NCBI RefSeq assembly: GCF_014851395.1
Contig: NW_024040707.1
Location: 6,236,187 to 6,300,186 of the forward strand
DNA from: Micropterus salmoides
Taxonomy: Eukaryota; Chordata; Actinopteri; Centrarchiformes; Centrarchidae
DNA length: 64,000 nt
Reading direction: 5' to 3'
Part shown: positions 11,201 through 22,882 of the stretch, one piece after another
How the letters are laid out: every line of letters starts with the position of its first letter
Position numbering within the stretch: the first letter of the stretch is position 1
Notes under the pieces: generated by a model
What the model was told of the DNA's origin: nothing
The model's database searches: none
Seen by the model: only the letters and a program-made list of their open reading frames with translations
Position numbers and translations under genes: made by a program

Positions 11201-12619
11201 TAAATTATTATCCCACACCGTGCCCCGCTTGCATATTTGTATGAGTGAACGTGTCCACCTCTACTGTGTCTGGTGCGTTTTGGACTCACGTCTGCAGGAG
11301 CAAAGGCACAGCGGTCCCCCAGACTGGCTGCCAGAGCCGGTCCATCAGACGAGGGCAGGTCCAGGATCACAGCAGACGCTCCGTTCTGCACCAGACGCTC
11401 CACAGTGGCTCGGCCCAAACCGGACGCACCGCCCGTCACCAGGCCGACCATGCCCTGCACGCACACGGACAGGAATGGACCAGGGGAAGGAGGGCAGGAC
11501 AGGAAAAAGGAAATAAAAAGAAAAACAAAGGAAAAAAAAAAACATGGGTCACTGTGAAAGATGGGTGAAAGGAGAGACAACACTGATCTGATTCATTTCA
11601 AATGCAAAAAATAAGTAAAATAATATATTTGGGTTTTGTCAGTTTTGCAAAAGTTTTATGAGGGAAAAAAAAGGGTACACAAAATGCTTTTTTGTTTGTT
11701 CACAGGGAAATTGTATAGACATTTATAGACATTTTCTTCGCCAATTTATGGCAGAAATGTCTTTACTTATATAAAGGGAAACAAACAAATCAGATGGCAG
11801 GGGACAATTGAAAAATATAACAGAATATAATGCAGTAGTCCGCAGCTTTTTTTTAGCTTAACTTACACGTTTGTTTCTTCAATATTTAAATTGCATGTTT
11901 TGTTATTGTGCAAATAAACATTTCTCAAATCATTTTCATTTGTTTGTTAAAATTTCTTAGTGGAAACTATTTTTCAGAACATTTTAACATACTTTTTTAA
12001 AAAGTGGACAAAAATCAGACAAAATCAGCCACTTGGATTTGACAACTATGCACTTTCCTTCATCAGGACTCTGCGGGTGGAGTTTGATCAGACAAACAAT
12101 CCAACACCATCACATTTTGATTAAAATGTGGCTAAACTCTGATTGGTGCAGGGTAATGTGAGACATCACATTTTTGCAAGTGACCACTTTAAACCAGAGA
12201 GAAGAGCAAAAATAAAACACCGCAGAGGAGCTTCCGTAGAAAGGGAAGCGTCAAAACCGAGGCAAAAAAAAAGTATCTGCAAGGCCAGATAGGATTATTA
12301 TTCATTCATTCATTGCTTTTGTGATTTAGCTGGACTAACCCTTTATGTCACGGTCAGTGTGACTGAGAGGCCAAAGGTTTAGCACAACACACGGCTGAGG
12401 GCGCTGCGTCCCCTCATTCACTCCCAACATGTTACCGTTATTAGCCAACTTGCACAACTTGCACTTCTGCGCTACGAGGAGAGCGAACCAGCAGGAGGAA
12501 GAAAACAAGGCGCGCACATCACAACACAGTAAAAGTCTCAACGCATCACATTCTGCCAGAGTCCCTCCTGCGCGCGGACAGGTTTCTTTCCTCACCTTGA
12601 CACACCGAATGTTCGCCAT
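8269..12619 (-). CDS. hsd17b10: 17-beta-hydroxysteroid dehydrogenase type 10 / 3-hydroxyacyl-CoA dehydrogenase type 2
   Basis: Mitochondrial NAD-dependent short-chain dehydrogenase. It oxidises 2-methyl-3-hydroxybutyryl-CoA in isoleucine breakdown and several steroids, and is a core subunit of mitochondrial RNase P. Minus-strand exons: 12596-12619, 11290-11454, 9454-9618, 9239-9367, 9048-9156, 8459-8269. All have GT donors and AG acceptors and join in phase to 260 residues (human protein 261). Visible motifs: nucleotide-binding TGGASGLG (residues 15-22), NCAG, catalytic Ser154, and YSASK with Tyr167 and Lys171, one off human numbering. The C-terminus NGEVIRLDGAIRMQP is the conserved family ending. 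Exon 1 codes for only eight residues (MANIRCVK). The start is the only in-phase ATG upstream of the first donor. No disruption is seen, so the gene looks functional. Confidence 0.97.
8630..8860 (-). repeat. Dispersed repeat with TTAGCTTAGC core in hsd17b10 intron 5
   Basis: The sequence has cagctagcctggc and caccagcacctctacaa-like words around a tandem ttagct core. A copy in the opposite orientation lies at about 19150-19345 (gaggtgctggtagg, agccaggctagctgg, gctaagctaaccc). It is a common teleost non-coding repeat; its class was not assigned. Confidence 0.6.
9619..11289 (-). other. hsd17b10 intron 2, nothing notable
   Basis: A 1.67-kb intron between the exons ending at 11290 and beginning at 9618. 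Short open frames occur on both strands but none has exon signals or a recognisable product. Confidence 0.6.
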
Positions 12620-12633
12620 GTTCGTTCAGACAG

Positions 12634-12641
12634 TGACGTCA
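12634..12641. promoter_or_regulatory. Perfect cAMP-response element (TGACGTCA) at the hsd17b10 start
   Basis: The 8-bp palindrome TGACGTCA lies 15 bases upstream of the hsd17b10 ATG in a CpG-rich stretch. CREB/ATF binding next to a TATA-less start site is a known arrangement. Here the site would be in or at the edge of the short 5' UTR. Function is inferred from motif and position only. Confidence 0.6.
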
Positions 12642-13070
12642 CACCGAAGCTCGCGCATTTGACGGCGGCGTCACCGGATGTCTTCTTCTTTTGGGCGGTG
12701 GGCATGTAACAAGATGGCGCATTACCGCCACCAACTGGTGTCAGAGTCAGAATCAGCTTTGCTGGAAATAGATAGATATATGAAAATAAATGTATTATGT
12801 TCATGAAAGTAGGTGAAAATATGTGTAAATATATATATATAAAGCATACAATGTCTATTTCTGTCGTCTGGTTCTGTGAATTGCAAACCAATAAAAATGC
12901 AAAGTGCAAAGAAAGAAATACTAAATGGTTAAATTTATGTCTCTGCATATCTAAATTTTTCTTCATTTGATATCATGCACAAATCTGGCACTTAATCGTT
13001 ATTTTATTAAAAAAAATTTATATTGTCAGTTTATATATTTATGTATGCAACATCCTCTTCTGTTGCAATA

Positions 13071-14479
13071 CAGTGGGTACGGAAAGTATTCAGACCCCTT
13101 TAAATTTTTCACTCTTTGTTTCATTGCAGCCATTTTCCAAAAATCAAAAAAGTTAATTTTATTTCTCAGTAATGTACACTCAGCACCCCATCTTGACAGA
13201 AAAAAAACAGAAATGTAGAAATTTTTGCAAATTTATTAAAAAAGAAAAACTGAAATATCACATGGTCATAAGCCATAGGCCATTCAAGAACAGCCGCAGA
13301 GTTGTTGTGAAGCCACTCCTTCGTTATTTTAGCGGTGTGCTTAGGGTCATTGTCTTGTTGGAAGGTAAACCGTCGGCCCAGTCTGAGGTCCAGAGCACTC
13401 TGGAAAAGGTTTTCGTCCAGGATATCCCTGTACTTGGCCGCATTCATCTTTCCCTCGATTGCAACCAGTCGTCCTGTCCCTGCAGCTGAAAAACACCCCC
13501 ACAGCATGATGCTGCCACCACCATGCTTCACTGTTGAGACTGTATTGGACAGGTGATGAGCAGTGCCTGGTTTTCTCCACACATACCGCTTAGAATTAAG
13601 GCCAAAAAGTTCTCTCTTGGTCTCATCAGACCAGAGGATCTTATTTATCACCATCTTGGGAGTCCTTCAGGTGTTTTTTAGCAAACTCCATGCGGGCTTT
13701 CATGTGTCTTGCACTGAGGAGAGGCTCCCGTCAGGCCACTCTGCCATAAAGCCCCGACTGGTGGATTGCTGCAGTGATGGTTGACTTACTACAACTTTCT
13801 CCCATCTCCCGACTGCATCTCTGGAGCTCAGCCACAGTGACCTTTGGGTTCTTCTTTACCTCTCTCACCAAGGCTCTTCTCTCCCGATAGCTCAGTTTGG
13901 CCGGACGGCCAGCTCTAGGAAGGGTTCTGGTCGTCCCAAACGTCTTCCATTTGAGGATTATGGAGGCCACTGTGCTCTTAGGAACCTTAAGTGCAGCAGA
14001 AATTTTTTTGTAACCTTGGCCAGATCTGTGCCTTGCCACAATTCTGTCTCTGAGCTCTTCAGGCAGTTCCTTTGACCTCATGATTCTCATTTGCTCTGAC
14101 ATGCACTGTGAGCTGTAAGGTCTTATATAGACAGGTGTGTGGCTTTCCTAATCAAGTCCAATCAGTATAATCAAACACAGCTGGACTCAAATGAAGGTGT
14201 AGAACCATCTCAAGGATGATCAGAAGAAATAGACAGCACCTGAGTTAAATATGAGTGTCACGGCAAAGGGTCTGAATACTTATGACCATGTGATATTTCA
14301 GTTTTTCTTTTTTAATAAATTTGCAAAAATTTCTATATTTCTGTTTTTTTCTGTCAAGATGGGGTGCTGAGTGTACATTACTGAGAAATAAAATGAACTT
14401 TTTTGATTTTTGGAAAATGGCTGCAATGAAACAAAGAGTGAAAAATTTAAAGGGGTCTGAATACTTTCCGTACCCACTG
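13071..14479 (-). mobile_element. Tc1-like DNA transposon, complete ends, defective transposase
   Basis: The element is flanked by TA dinucleotides (13069-13070, 14480-14481) and starts cagtgggtacggaaagtat. Inverted repeats of about 200 bp (13071-13270 and 14281-14479) are nearly identical, so ends and target duplication are intact. The transposase lies inside on the minus strand. It is inserted in a repeat whose tails read tcagaatcag (near 12742) and ctgattctga (near 14710). Confidence 0.95.
13280..14102 (-). pseudogene. Tc1-like transposase remnant
   Basis: The frame opens at 14102 (MSEQMRIMRSKELPEELRD) with an N-terminal paired-like helix-turn-helix and the linker GRPAKLSYRERR. It is broken by a TGA after GLYGRVA (about 13731-13733) and shifts frame near 13655. 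It resumes with WSDET (first catalytic Asp) and QQDNDPKHT (second Asp). After VLEWP the coding sequence is deleted straight into the inverted repeat, so the third catalytic residue of the DD34E triad, normally in NPIE, is missing. It cannot code for an active enzyme; any mobility would need transposase supplied in trans. Confidence 0.92.
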
Positions 14480-15237
14480 TATGTCTGCACGACACAAACT
14501 GGAGTAATGCACATGTAAAGATCTGCCACATTTTTCTTTTTCTGCAAATAGTTGCGTTATTTTTCTCTATTCATTTATTATTCTTATATAACCTGCATTT
14601 GTTTATTCCATATTTGTATATTTCTACATTTATTTATGTCAACTGTATGTTTGTCTATGTGTAGCACCTTATCACCAAAGCAAATTCCTTGCTTGGCAAT
14701 AAAGCTCCTTCTGATTCTGATTTATAACATGATGTGGGTGGCTATGTAGAGTAGGCCTATATGCGTGTATACAATTGTACTTTATAGGCTATATTTGTCT
14801 GCTGGGTATCTTGTGAATTTAATAGTCTTGTGTCTTTGATCCATTGAAATTCTTGACTGAGATTGTGAGCATTTCGCAGTTGTAAACTGATAAACCATCT
14901 CTGATTGTTTCCCCCACCTTAAAGGTTAAACTCTGGAAAAATTAATGCACTTCTGATTTTATTGACTACATTATTTAAAGCATCTGTACACACCTGACTA
15001 TAATTGTAGTAGTGATTTCAATATAGGTCTTTATTGTTGAATAAAAACTCCCACATCTTTGTTCTTATTTTCAATTGATGTAAAACCTACTGTGGGATCA
15101 GGAAGTATCTGTGGTTGCATTGCTGGTAACAGCACCGTAATGCTTATGAGATCATCTCAAGCTTTTTTTTTTTTTTTTTTACACTCCTTTTCCCAGCAAG
15201 GCTTAAATGTGTCTCGTGTTAGATGATCCCTGTTTAT

Positions 15238-15516
15238 CAGTGGTTCTCAAACTTTTATCAAGGACCCCTAAACTGACACAAATCAGACCACTGACCCCCG
15301 TTTGACAAGATTTTCTCCCAGTATCACCCCTTATTATAGGATTTTTGCATTTAGATGTTTCTATTACAAAAAGTATATACAACCCATGACCAAAATAGTC
15401 CTATGTTATGTCCCTGTGTTACTTATGAATGGAAGTGAAAATAAATTAATCCTCTATTTGATGGGGTCCCCCTGGAACCCCTTCAAGGAGCCCGGACCCC
15501 ACTCTGAGAACCACTG
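15238..15516. mobile_element. hAT-like MITE
   Basis: The element begins cagtggttctcaaac and ends gagaaccactg, giving inverted termini of the CAGTGGTTCTCA type widespread in hAT relatives. It is 279 bp with no coding capacity. Flanking 8-mers (ctgtttat and ctgtaaga) share only their first four bases, so the target duplication is eroded or the boundary is slightly off. Confidence 0.6.
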
Positions 15517-16599
15517 CTGTAAGAAATTAACCCTGTAATTAAGTGAAAGCTGTGGCCTTTCCTAGTAATTTCTCCCATTTCAACTTGTAATGTTGCTGAT
15601 GCAGTAAAGGCACCTGAATATAATCTAAAAGCCTGATACTAAATGTGATCTAAACGTTTGAAAGATACATTTGCTGCAGATCCAAAAAACCACACCCATA
15701 ATCAAATACTGATCTAACTAATCCAGATATAAATGGTCTTTAGTGCAATTGACTTCCAACCAGACATCTCTTTGTAAATTAAAATGTTCTTACACTAGTT
15801 AATTTAGGGAGAAAATAACCCTAAAGAACAAACTTTTTAAAAGACATTATTATACTGTAAATTCTTGGTGCCTCAATATTCACGTGTCTGAAATACAGAC
15901 AGTGTGAGAGCTCTTTAATATTCACTCCTCTTTGGTCACCTCGTGGATGATGCAGTGCAGAAAAGCATTTAAGCCCCGCCCACTCTGTTCTGATTTGACC
16001 AATCCTTCTGCGTTTGAGACAACGCCCCCTCCGGGTATCGCCTGATTCGCAGGATAAATGAGGGGGGTTGTCCAATCACAGCAGCTCACCAAGGTCAGCT
16101 CAGGCAACCAACTGGTGATTCTGAAGTTTGAACTGAGACACTGATGCTTCAGGAGGTTTTGTGTGGTTATTTAGACATTTAAGACTTTTTAATATGGTGA
16201 CTGCAGGAAGTCTGTTCAGTTTTTGTACAGTTTAGAAAATAAATGGCCTTAAGTTTGACACACCGACAGATTTTACCAAACACATTTTAACCTTGCAGTC
16301 AGAAGTCCTTCATTTAACTAAACTGATTAGACTACAAGCTCCCCTGTCACAAAGTAAATATCTCAAAGTACATAAACAATATTTACAGTCATTAGAAATA
16401 TGCTTTATTTTTAAAAATGGATGCAAAAATACAACATTTAAAACAATATAAAATTCAATCCTTGGATGTTTCTCAAATTATAACCGCTTACAGTTAAATT
16501 GATAAGGATTTCTGCCACAACTTCCCCCACTTTCAAGGTGAATAGAGAAGTTGCTTTTAAATAATAAGCCATTACCACTCTCTGTTTGCAGCTTTTCCA

Positions 16600-16770
16600 A
16601 TGTACAGATTTGCTGCTTCCTGTTTTATATCACTAAACTATCTTTGGGGTTTCAGACTGTTGGTCGGACAAAACAAGTCAGAAGAAGGTGTCACAGAGAA
16701 CAGAGCAGAAAGTACTCACGTTGGAGAAGCTGGAACCAGTTAATTATAAAAATAATAATTGCACACACAT
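16600..16770 (-). repeat. Fragment of the ATCGATTAAT/GCAGCTCTAA teleost repeat
   Basis: It contains gactgttggtcggacaaaac and gagaagctggaaccag, words shared with the copy at 44520-44800. Related fuller copies lie at about 20470-20800 and 36835-37065. Confidence 0.5.
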
Positions 16771-16849
16771 TTTCTTTCAATCAAAAAAAAAAAACAGCTC
16801 CAATATAAAAATGACAAATCATGCAATACACACTGCAGAAAATCTAACA

Positions 16850-17470
16850 TTTACTAGCCACTGCAGAGGTTGGAGCATTATGCTGCCACATTGTGGAAGG
16901 CAGTAAGTTGTATAGTTGTATCTCCAAAATAAGGGTTGCAATATCCCAAACCCCACAACAACACAACTTGCTACCTCACCACATCACAGCTACAGACACA
17001 TCTGTCCCAGCAAATTATTAAAAAACCCCACCAAACATAGCAACCTACATGTGAATCCATCGTACAGTTAAGTCTAAATCTTAATTTTAAGACGTGTACA
17101 ATTGAGCTACAATTTTAATAAGCTATGTCAAGGATTAGGTATTTGCATATATCTTAGTGCATCATTTTCTACATGTTTGCAGCAGGGGATTCTGAGAAAA
17201 TCAAGCTAATTTAATAGAAAGAGTGAATATGACTAGTCAAGATCATTCATAAGACAAATTAGTTAACAGCCAGGGACACACCAGGACAGCAAGATACAGA
17301 ATATAACAAGCAAATTATCCTCACTGTTGGTCACAAATGGCAACTGAACGCAAAGTGGACAGGCTGGAGATCTCCATCATGTAGGTGATGGGTTTGGTTG
17401 CCGTGAGAAAGACAGTAGGCTGTATAGTTATCTCCCAGATCTGGTGTGATCCTAAAACTATACAAACTAC
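16850..17470. repeat. Local direct duplication
   Basis: Two related segments, about 16892-16990 and 17410-17490, share the order gcagtaagttgtatag / acagtaggctgtatag, then tatctcc, then ctacctca(c/t)cc. They are diverged and non-coding. A local duplication or two copies of one repeat are both possible. Confidence 0.4.
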
Positions 17471-17531
17471 TACCTCATCCCACAGCCCCCCCTTCTTCTC
17501 TGGAATCTATACTTCTCTTTACTCTTACCTT

Positions 17532-17680
17532 TCTGCATAGCAGCAAATACTCGTGACCCTGTTATCTGGTGACACATATCTGACCAGGACAAAATATGAG
17601 ACAGCAGGAGATGATGCAGCCTAATGTTACTTCTAAAAGAGGCTTCCTGTCCTTGAGGAGGGTCTCCATTCCTGAACCTA
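17532..17680 (-). ncRNA. Possible internal exon of an unidentified minus-strand transcript
   Basis: On the minus strand a strong acceptor (pyrimidine tract, then ccctag) at about 17680 and a strong donor (cagaaag|gtaaga) at about 17531 bound a 149-nt block. It lies downstream of the CpG-rich block at 18050-18350. One frame is open across it, and a second has a short ATG frame beginning METLLKDRKPLLEV with a hydrophobic stretch, but no protein family is recognised. It could be a long non-coding RNA, a small membrane protein or a chance splice pair. Confidence 0.3.
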
Positions 17681-18049
17681 GGGAACAAAAAAAAATTAAC
17701 ATCCTGTAAAATAAGCAGCATAACGAACCAGCCTCACCACCAACGCACATCAAACGTACCAACAGCAATGACTGAGCGACCGCTAACATTTCCTGCTGAT
17801 AGCTAGTATCATAAATCAGGTGAGGCTAACAGGCTAACCTGGGCACCATCTCAGCCTTTCAAGCTGGTTACTATTAGCCACTAGGTTTGGGCAAATAAGC
17901 CCTTGTTGACAGGACGACGATATCTCTTATATGAGTAAGAGCGAAATTATCCGTGCTGCTTTTTTTGTATGGTGGCTAATTTAGCCTTTAACTGCAACAC
18001 CAGCAGGCTGCCTTCAGATAGCCAGCTAGCCAACAGTGTTAACAAGCTA

Positions 18050-18350
18050 GCTGACAGCTAGCTAGAATTGGCGGTTCTCGACCTCTCACTCCGACTGCTG
18101 TCACATCCGCCATCCCGCACGTCCTCGCAGGCCCCGCGGCCGTCTCTGTACCTGTACCGGTAGCGATGTGAGGCTCGACGCAGACTACTTACTCGTACCC
18201 AGTATCGACCTTTCACAACAAAAGTATCGCAGCAAGATGTTTCGATGCCTCGCCTCACCACGCCAAAAATCACGTGACCGCCCCCCAAACGAGGCCTCAC
18301 TACGTCACGCTCGTATCAGAGGGGGGTGTCGCGCCATATTTGAATGCGGG
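18050..18350. promoter_or_regulatory. CpG-rich promoter-like block with CACGTG
   Basis: Local CpG density is well above the surroundings. The block contains ggccgcgg-type sequence near 18135 and an E-box inside tcacgtgacc at about 18270 (CLEAR-like, GTCACGTGA on the reverse strand). A minus-strand frame beginning MADVTAVG near 18110 is followed by a possible donor. No assigned gene starts here, so the transcript it would drive is unknown. Confidence 0.4.
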
Positions 18351-20469
18351 GTGTTCTCTGTCAATCTGCCGCAGTATTTAAAAACAAACAAACACAGATG
18401 TAGGTTCTGTTTAAACAGTTTTTAATAATACCAGATTTATCGAACAAAAATAACAATAAGACATGTTTTCGGACAAAGCGTTTAATCGTGGCCTCAGATT
18501 CAATCCATCTAAAAAAAAAAAAAAAAAAAAAACGCAACCAACGGTTCGACCAGCAGATGCCGCCATTTTGGACTGTATCAAATGAAACAATTTTCAACAC
18601 AATTGCTTCATAGTGATTCGGGGATTCACTAAGATTCGTGTCCAAAAATCACTATATAACGGCGTGAATTTCCCGAACTCGACGTCTGTTTGAGAATTGG
18701 TCTGTTTCGGTTTACTTCCTGTAGCTCCTCCTCGCCATCTTTCCTAGCAGAGGGTTTTCGTGGTTGCTGCCTGAGTGCTGAGGGCGTAAATATCTCGAGA
18801 TCTACGGGACTTAATGAGACTTCAAGTGTAGAATATCAATCATATCAGTCAGTTTGACGTTATCAGGTTACAAAATAAAGTTTAAACATGATTTCGATGT
18901 TGTTCGACTGTCTAAATATCACCAATTAACACTTCTTATTGTAAAACGACGATTTGCTGTTTCATGTAGGTTCTTATATTTAATATTTCCTTGATGGGTC
19001 TAGTTTTTCATAACCATTGGAGACCACAGGGAGTCATTACACCCGGCAAAGAAATAGTCCAGCACATAACTTGTAATGTAAAATAGTAAATTGTTAATAG
19101 TTCTTACACTTTGAATCTGGTAATCTGAACAAAAACCAAACATGTGACTTGTTAAGTGAGCTGTAGAGGTGCTGGTAGGTGGATTTTGTTACCTTTAGAT
19201 GGAGCCAGGCTAGCTGGTTCCAGTTTTAATGCTAAGCTAACCCGCTGCTGACAGTAGCTTTATATTTACAGAACAAACAACAGTGGTATTGATCTTTACA
19301 TCTATAAATCACAGCAAAATATGCAAGCCCAAAACTACTTTTCTTTTAAATTTCACAATTAAGTATCCAGTTACTTCTGAAATCCAAATTATTGTGGAAT
19401 TTTTCACTTTAATAAAATAGGGATGACATTGGTGTTGAATCAGTCTTTCAATTCAGCTTTAAAGCCAACTTAAATTTTTAAAGAAATCAAGACACTGGAC
19501 ACAGCAAATACTTTTTTTACTAAAAGAATAAATTTTATTTCAGCACTGTAAGTCATTTCCCAACCAGTACAAACATGACTGCCATCTTTGTCTCTTTCTG
19601 AACCATTCCTCCCCTCCCTCTGTGAGATCAGACCACCAACAGCCAGACAAAATAAAAAAAAATAAAAATTAAAAAGCCTTTCTTTTTCTCATCTTTCCAC
19701 TAACGGTCTGGTGCTTCCATAATGCTAACGATGACAAATTATACCAACCATAATTATAACAGCAATAATGATGATGATAATATTTCTATAACAATAATAT
19801 TATGGATAGATTTTTAACCATTTTCGCTGCACAGGTAGTTTTGGGGGCAGGCCCTGGGTGGTAAAGTACATGCATTGGTACACTTGTGGCTGAGGGCATC
19901 ACTGACAAAGATGTCAAGAAACGGCCCACAATGATCAACTTGAGCCCTTTACTTGGACTCAGCAATAGGGGAGGGGGGGGGGAATTATACTGGAGCTTGG
20001 AGGACTTTTGAGGAGGGGAGTGGCAGTGTAGAGAGAGACAGACAGAATAGGGACCTTTATTCAAACTGGACAAAATGCTGTGAGAACCCTGCAAATAGAT
20101 CAGAACAGGTACAACACAACTGATGAGTTCTTTCCACCTTCTGTATGACAGACAATAATACTGTTTGATGTCTACAACACTACATAGTACATTTCTGTTC
20201 TGGGACTTTTGGTTCTCTTTACATTGTCAAGCTCTTCAGAGATGCTCCCATTTGCGCAGGCAGAGAGGCAGGGTGCTTTTATTATTTCACCAGTCACAGA
20301 GGGGGTGAATTTTCCTTGCTACACATCAGCTGAGATTTTTTTGCAGTTACACCTTCCTCTTGCCTTAGACAAGAAAATGGAAATTAATCAGAATTCAATT
20401 TTTATGGATTATAAAACAAGGCTCTAAGTCATGGATTGTAATTTGTTGACAAGAACTCTGTAGTATTAT

Positions 20470-20800
20470 CTTTTAGGGCTGCCATAATTATCTACATTAC
20501 CGATTAATGTTTACATCGTTTTTTTTATTACCTGATAAATAGTTTGGTCTATAAAAAGTCCATCAAAAATTCCTGAAGCCCAGGGTGATGGATTCAAATA
20601 GCTTGTTTGATTTAACCATAACAGTCTATAACCCAAATATTTAGTTTATGCTCACATATGGCAAAGAAAAGCATAAAATTCTCCCATTTCAGGTGCTGGA
20701 ACCAGCAAATGTTTGGCATTTTTGCTTGTGAAAATGACGAAAATAAATATTTTGTCACTAGAATAAATCGATTAATAGACTAATGGCTGCAGCTCTAAAA
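20470..20800 (+). repeat. ATCGATTAAT-type teleost repeat
   Basis: The segment starts tagggctgccataatt, contains tagtttggtctataaaa and ends ggctgcagctctaa, the terminal words of an abundant fish non-autonomous element. Other copies: 36835-37065, 44520-44800 and a fragment at 16600-16770. Confidence 0.7.
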
Positions 20801-22836
20801 AGAAATGCTACCAACTGAAAAGCTGGAAGTACAGCTTGTTTCGAGCAGATGAATCAATTAATTTCTCTCTTATCTATTTATTTAACCATCTTTACAAATT
20901 TCTTTACCATACAGGTAAAAATGTAAATTTTTGCAATCCACATTTTATGACATCTATATTGGGAGGCCAACGAATCTCAGATTTGTGTTTTGAGGAAAAT
21001 TCAGCCACTTTCAACAGCCTCCATGTCCACATCTGAAGAGACTCAGCATGGTAAGAAGGTGATCTATCAATCTGAGTCTGGGAAGTTAAAGGCAAGTTTG
21101 AGAGAGCACAACAATTACATGTAAGAAAAATGCTAAAGAGGGCGCCAAAACCCCAGCACGAGTGAAAGATCAGGTGTCGTTCGTCCTGTGTTTTAGTGTA
21201 GATCAGAAGTCAGAGCGTGCGGTGGTTCACACAGCCTAAATTCAGTCAATTAAGAAGTTAAAACTGAGCGTGAGCGAGAAACAGGAGTAGTGAATTCACC
21301 AACAATGCCTAAACACATGGTCACATGTCTAAACCTAACTACCCCGCTCACTTACTCACTGTCCACACAAACACACTACCTTCCTTCTTCCCTGTCTGTC
21401 TGCGTCTCCACGAAAACCACAGTGTAAAAACACCGTTACCTCACAGACTTGTCAGATAAATCACACATGCTGTAATGTCATTATATATATATATAATCAT
21501 ACTCATCAGAAAACGTGTTACTCGGGGGCAAACCATCAACGCTGGGGGGTAACGGGGGGCTTTATAAGGAGAAGCTAGGTGTACTTTGGTTCTCAGGTGT
21601 TGACAAGAGATGTTTTGCTGCTTTGTGCAAGGGCGCAGAGTTCAGCTTAGATTAATAATGAGTCGACCACAAAATTGTTATCAGGGATATTATGAGAATC
21701 ATAATACATAGTGCAGACGACAATTTTCAATTCATAAAACGGGCAATATTTACTTACGTACATAATAAACGGTGGTCTAAAGATGCCATATAAAATACAG
21801 GTAAGGAAAAATGCAATCATTACAGTTCAAATCTCTAGGTTGGCTAAGCGTATTTCAGTACTAACTGAAGCAATGGTAGAAGGATTAGATTAGAAGATGT
21901 AATAACATTAAAAATAGTAAGAAAAACACATTTGCACAATTGAATAAAACCGTTTTGATTTTTTTTTTCTGATTTTTTTCCAGACTCTGGCTAGATACAT
22001 ACAGAAACTGATTATCAACGTTAATATAACCTTTACTGTTAGTTGGGTTGATTAAGGGGCGGGGCAGCCCAAAGAGAAAATAAAACAAAAAAAACAGGCC
22101 AATATAAACGGTCCTAAGGGCTAAAGGAGAGGCAGAGAGGGATGTGACAAAGGTGAAAGAGAGAACTGAGATACGGGGGCTGGAGGGGTAACCTGTCTGT
22201 AAAATATCTGAGTGTATTTGTGTGTGAGACTGCTTTTAATGAGAATCAGTGGGCATGGTTGAGTGTGTGTGTGTGAGTGGATGGATGCATGTACTCTTAT
22301 GAGGAAGATTTTAGGGGGGGGGGTGGAGAAAAGAAGTGAATGAACAGTTTTGGGGGTGTGTGTAGAGAGGAGAGGCGGCGGGGGAAAGTGTCATAGCAGG
22401 CGGAAGGGGGGTGTTAGGATAACGAGCATAAAAATCACTGATCAAATATCTATTGAACTAAAACAGACAAGGACAAGAGAGGGACACTACATCATGTATT
22501 GTGTTGACTTTTTTTTCCATACTAGCTACTGTGTAACTCAGGGTTTAACATCTATGTATCTGTGTGTGTTTCTGTGTTCATGTGTTGTGTGTGTATGTGT
22601 ATAACGTGGTTGTCTGTGTGCCTGTACCCGACACCTCTTTAACATGTACTTTTAATCCGTCCATGCAAACTTGAGAAAATGTGGGATTATTTATTTTTTT
22701 TAGTCAGCAGAATGTGTTACCAAAATGATCTCTGATGAACTGACGACCACTCCACTGGGAACTGAAACTGCACAAAATCACTTCAGCACAAAAGCAGAGA
22801 GAATGCTGCTGGTAACAAATGCAACTGATTACCTGT

Positions 22837-22882
22837 CTTGCCGTGTGTGTGTGTGTGTGTGTTTGTATGTGTGTGTGTTTAT
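22837..22882 (+). repeat. (GT)n microsatellite
   Basis: Slightly interrupted GT repeat. On the minus strand it would lie in the presumed fam120c 3' UTR as CA repeats. Confidence 0.9.

Noticed and set aside
12967..13654. Plus-strand frames across the Tc1 element
   Set aside because: Antisense shadows of the transposase; the coding similarity is on the minus strand.
15302..15538. 78-codon plus-strand frame
   Set aside because: Lies inside the hAT-like MITE and reads through its terminal repeat.
18500..18660. Processed retrocopy suggested by a 20-base A run at 18512-18532
   Set aside because: No recognisable coding sequence precedes the run and no target duplication could be seen.
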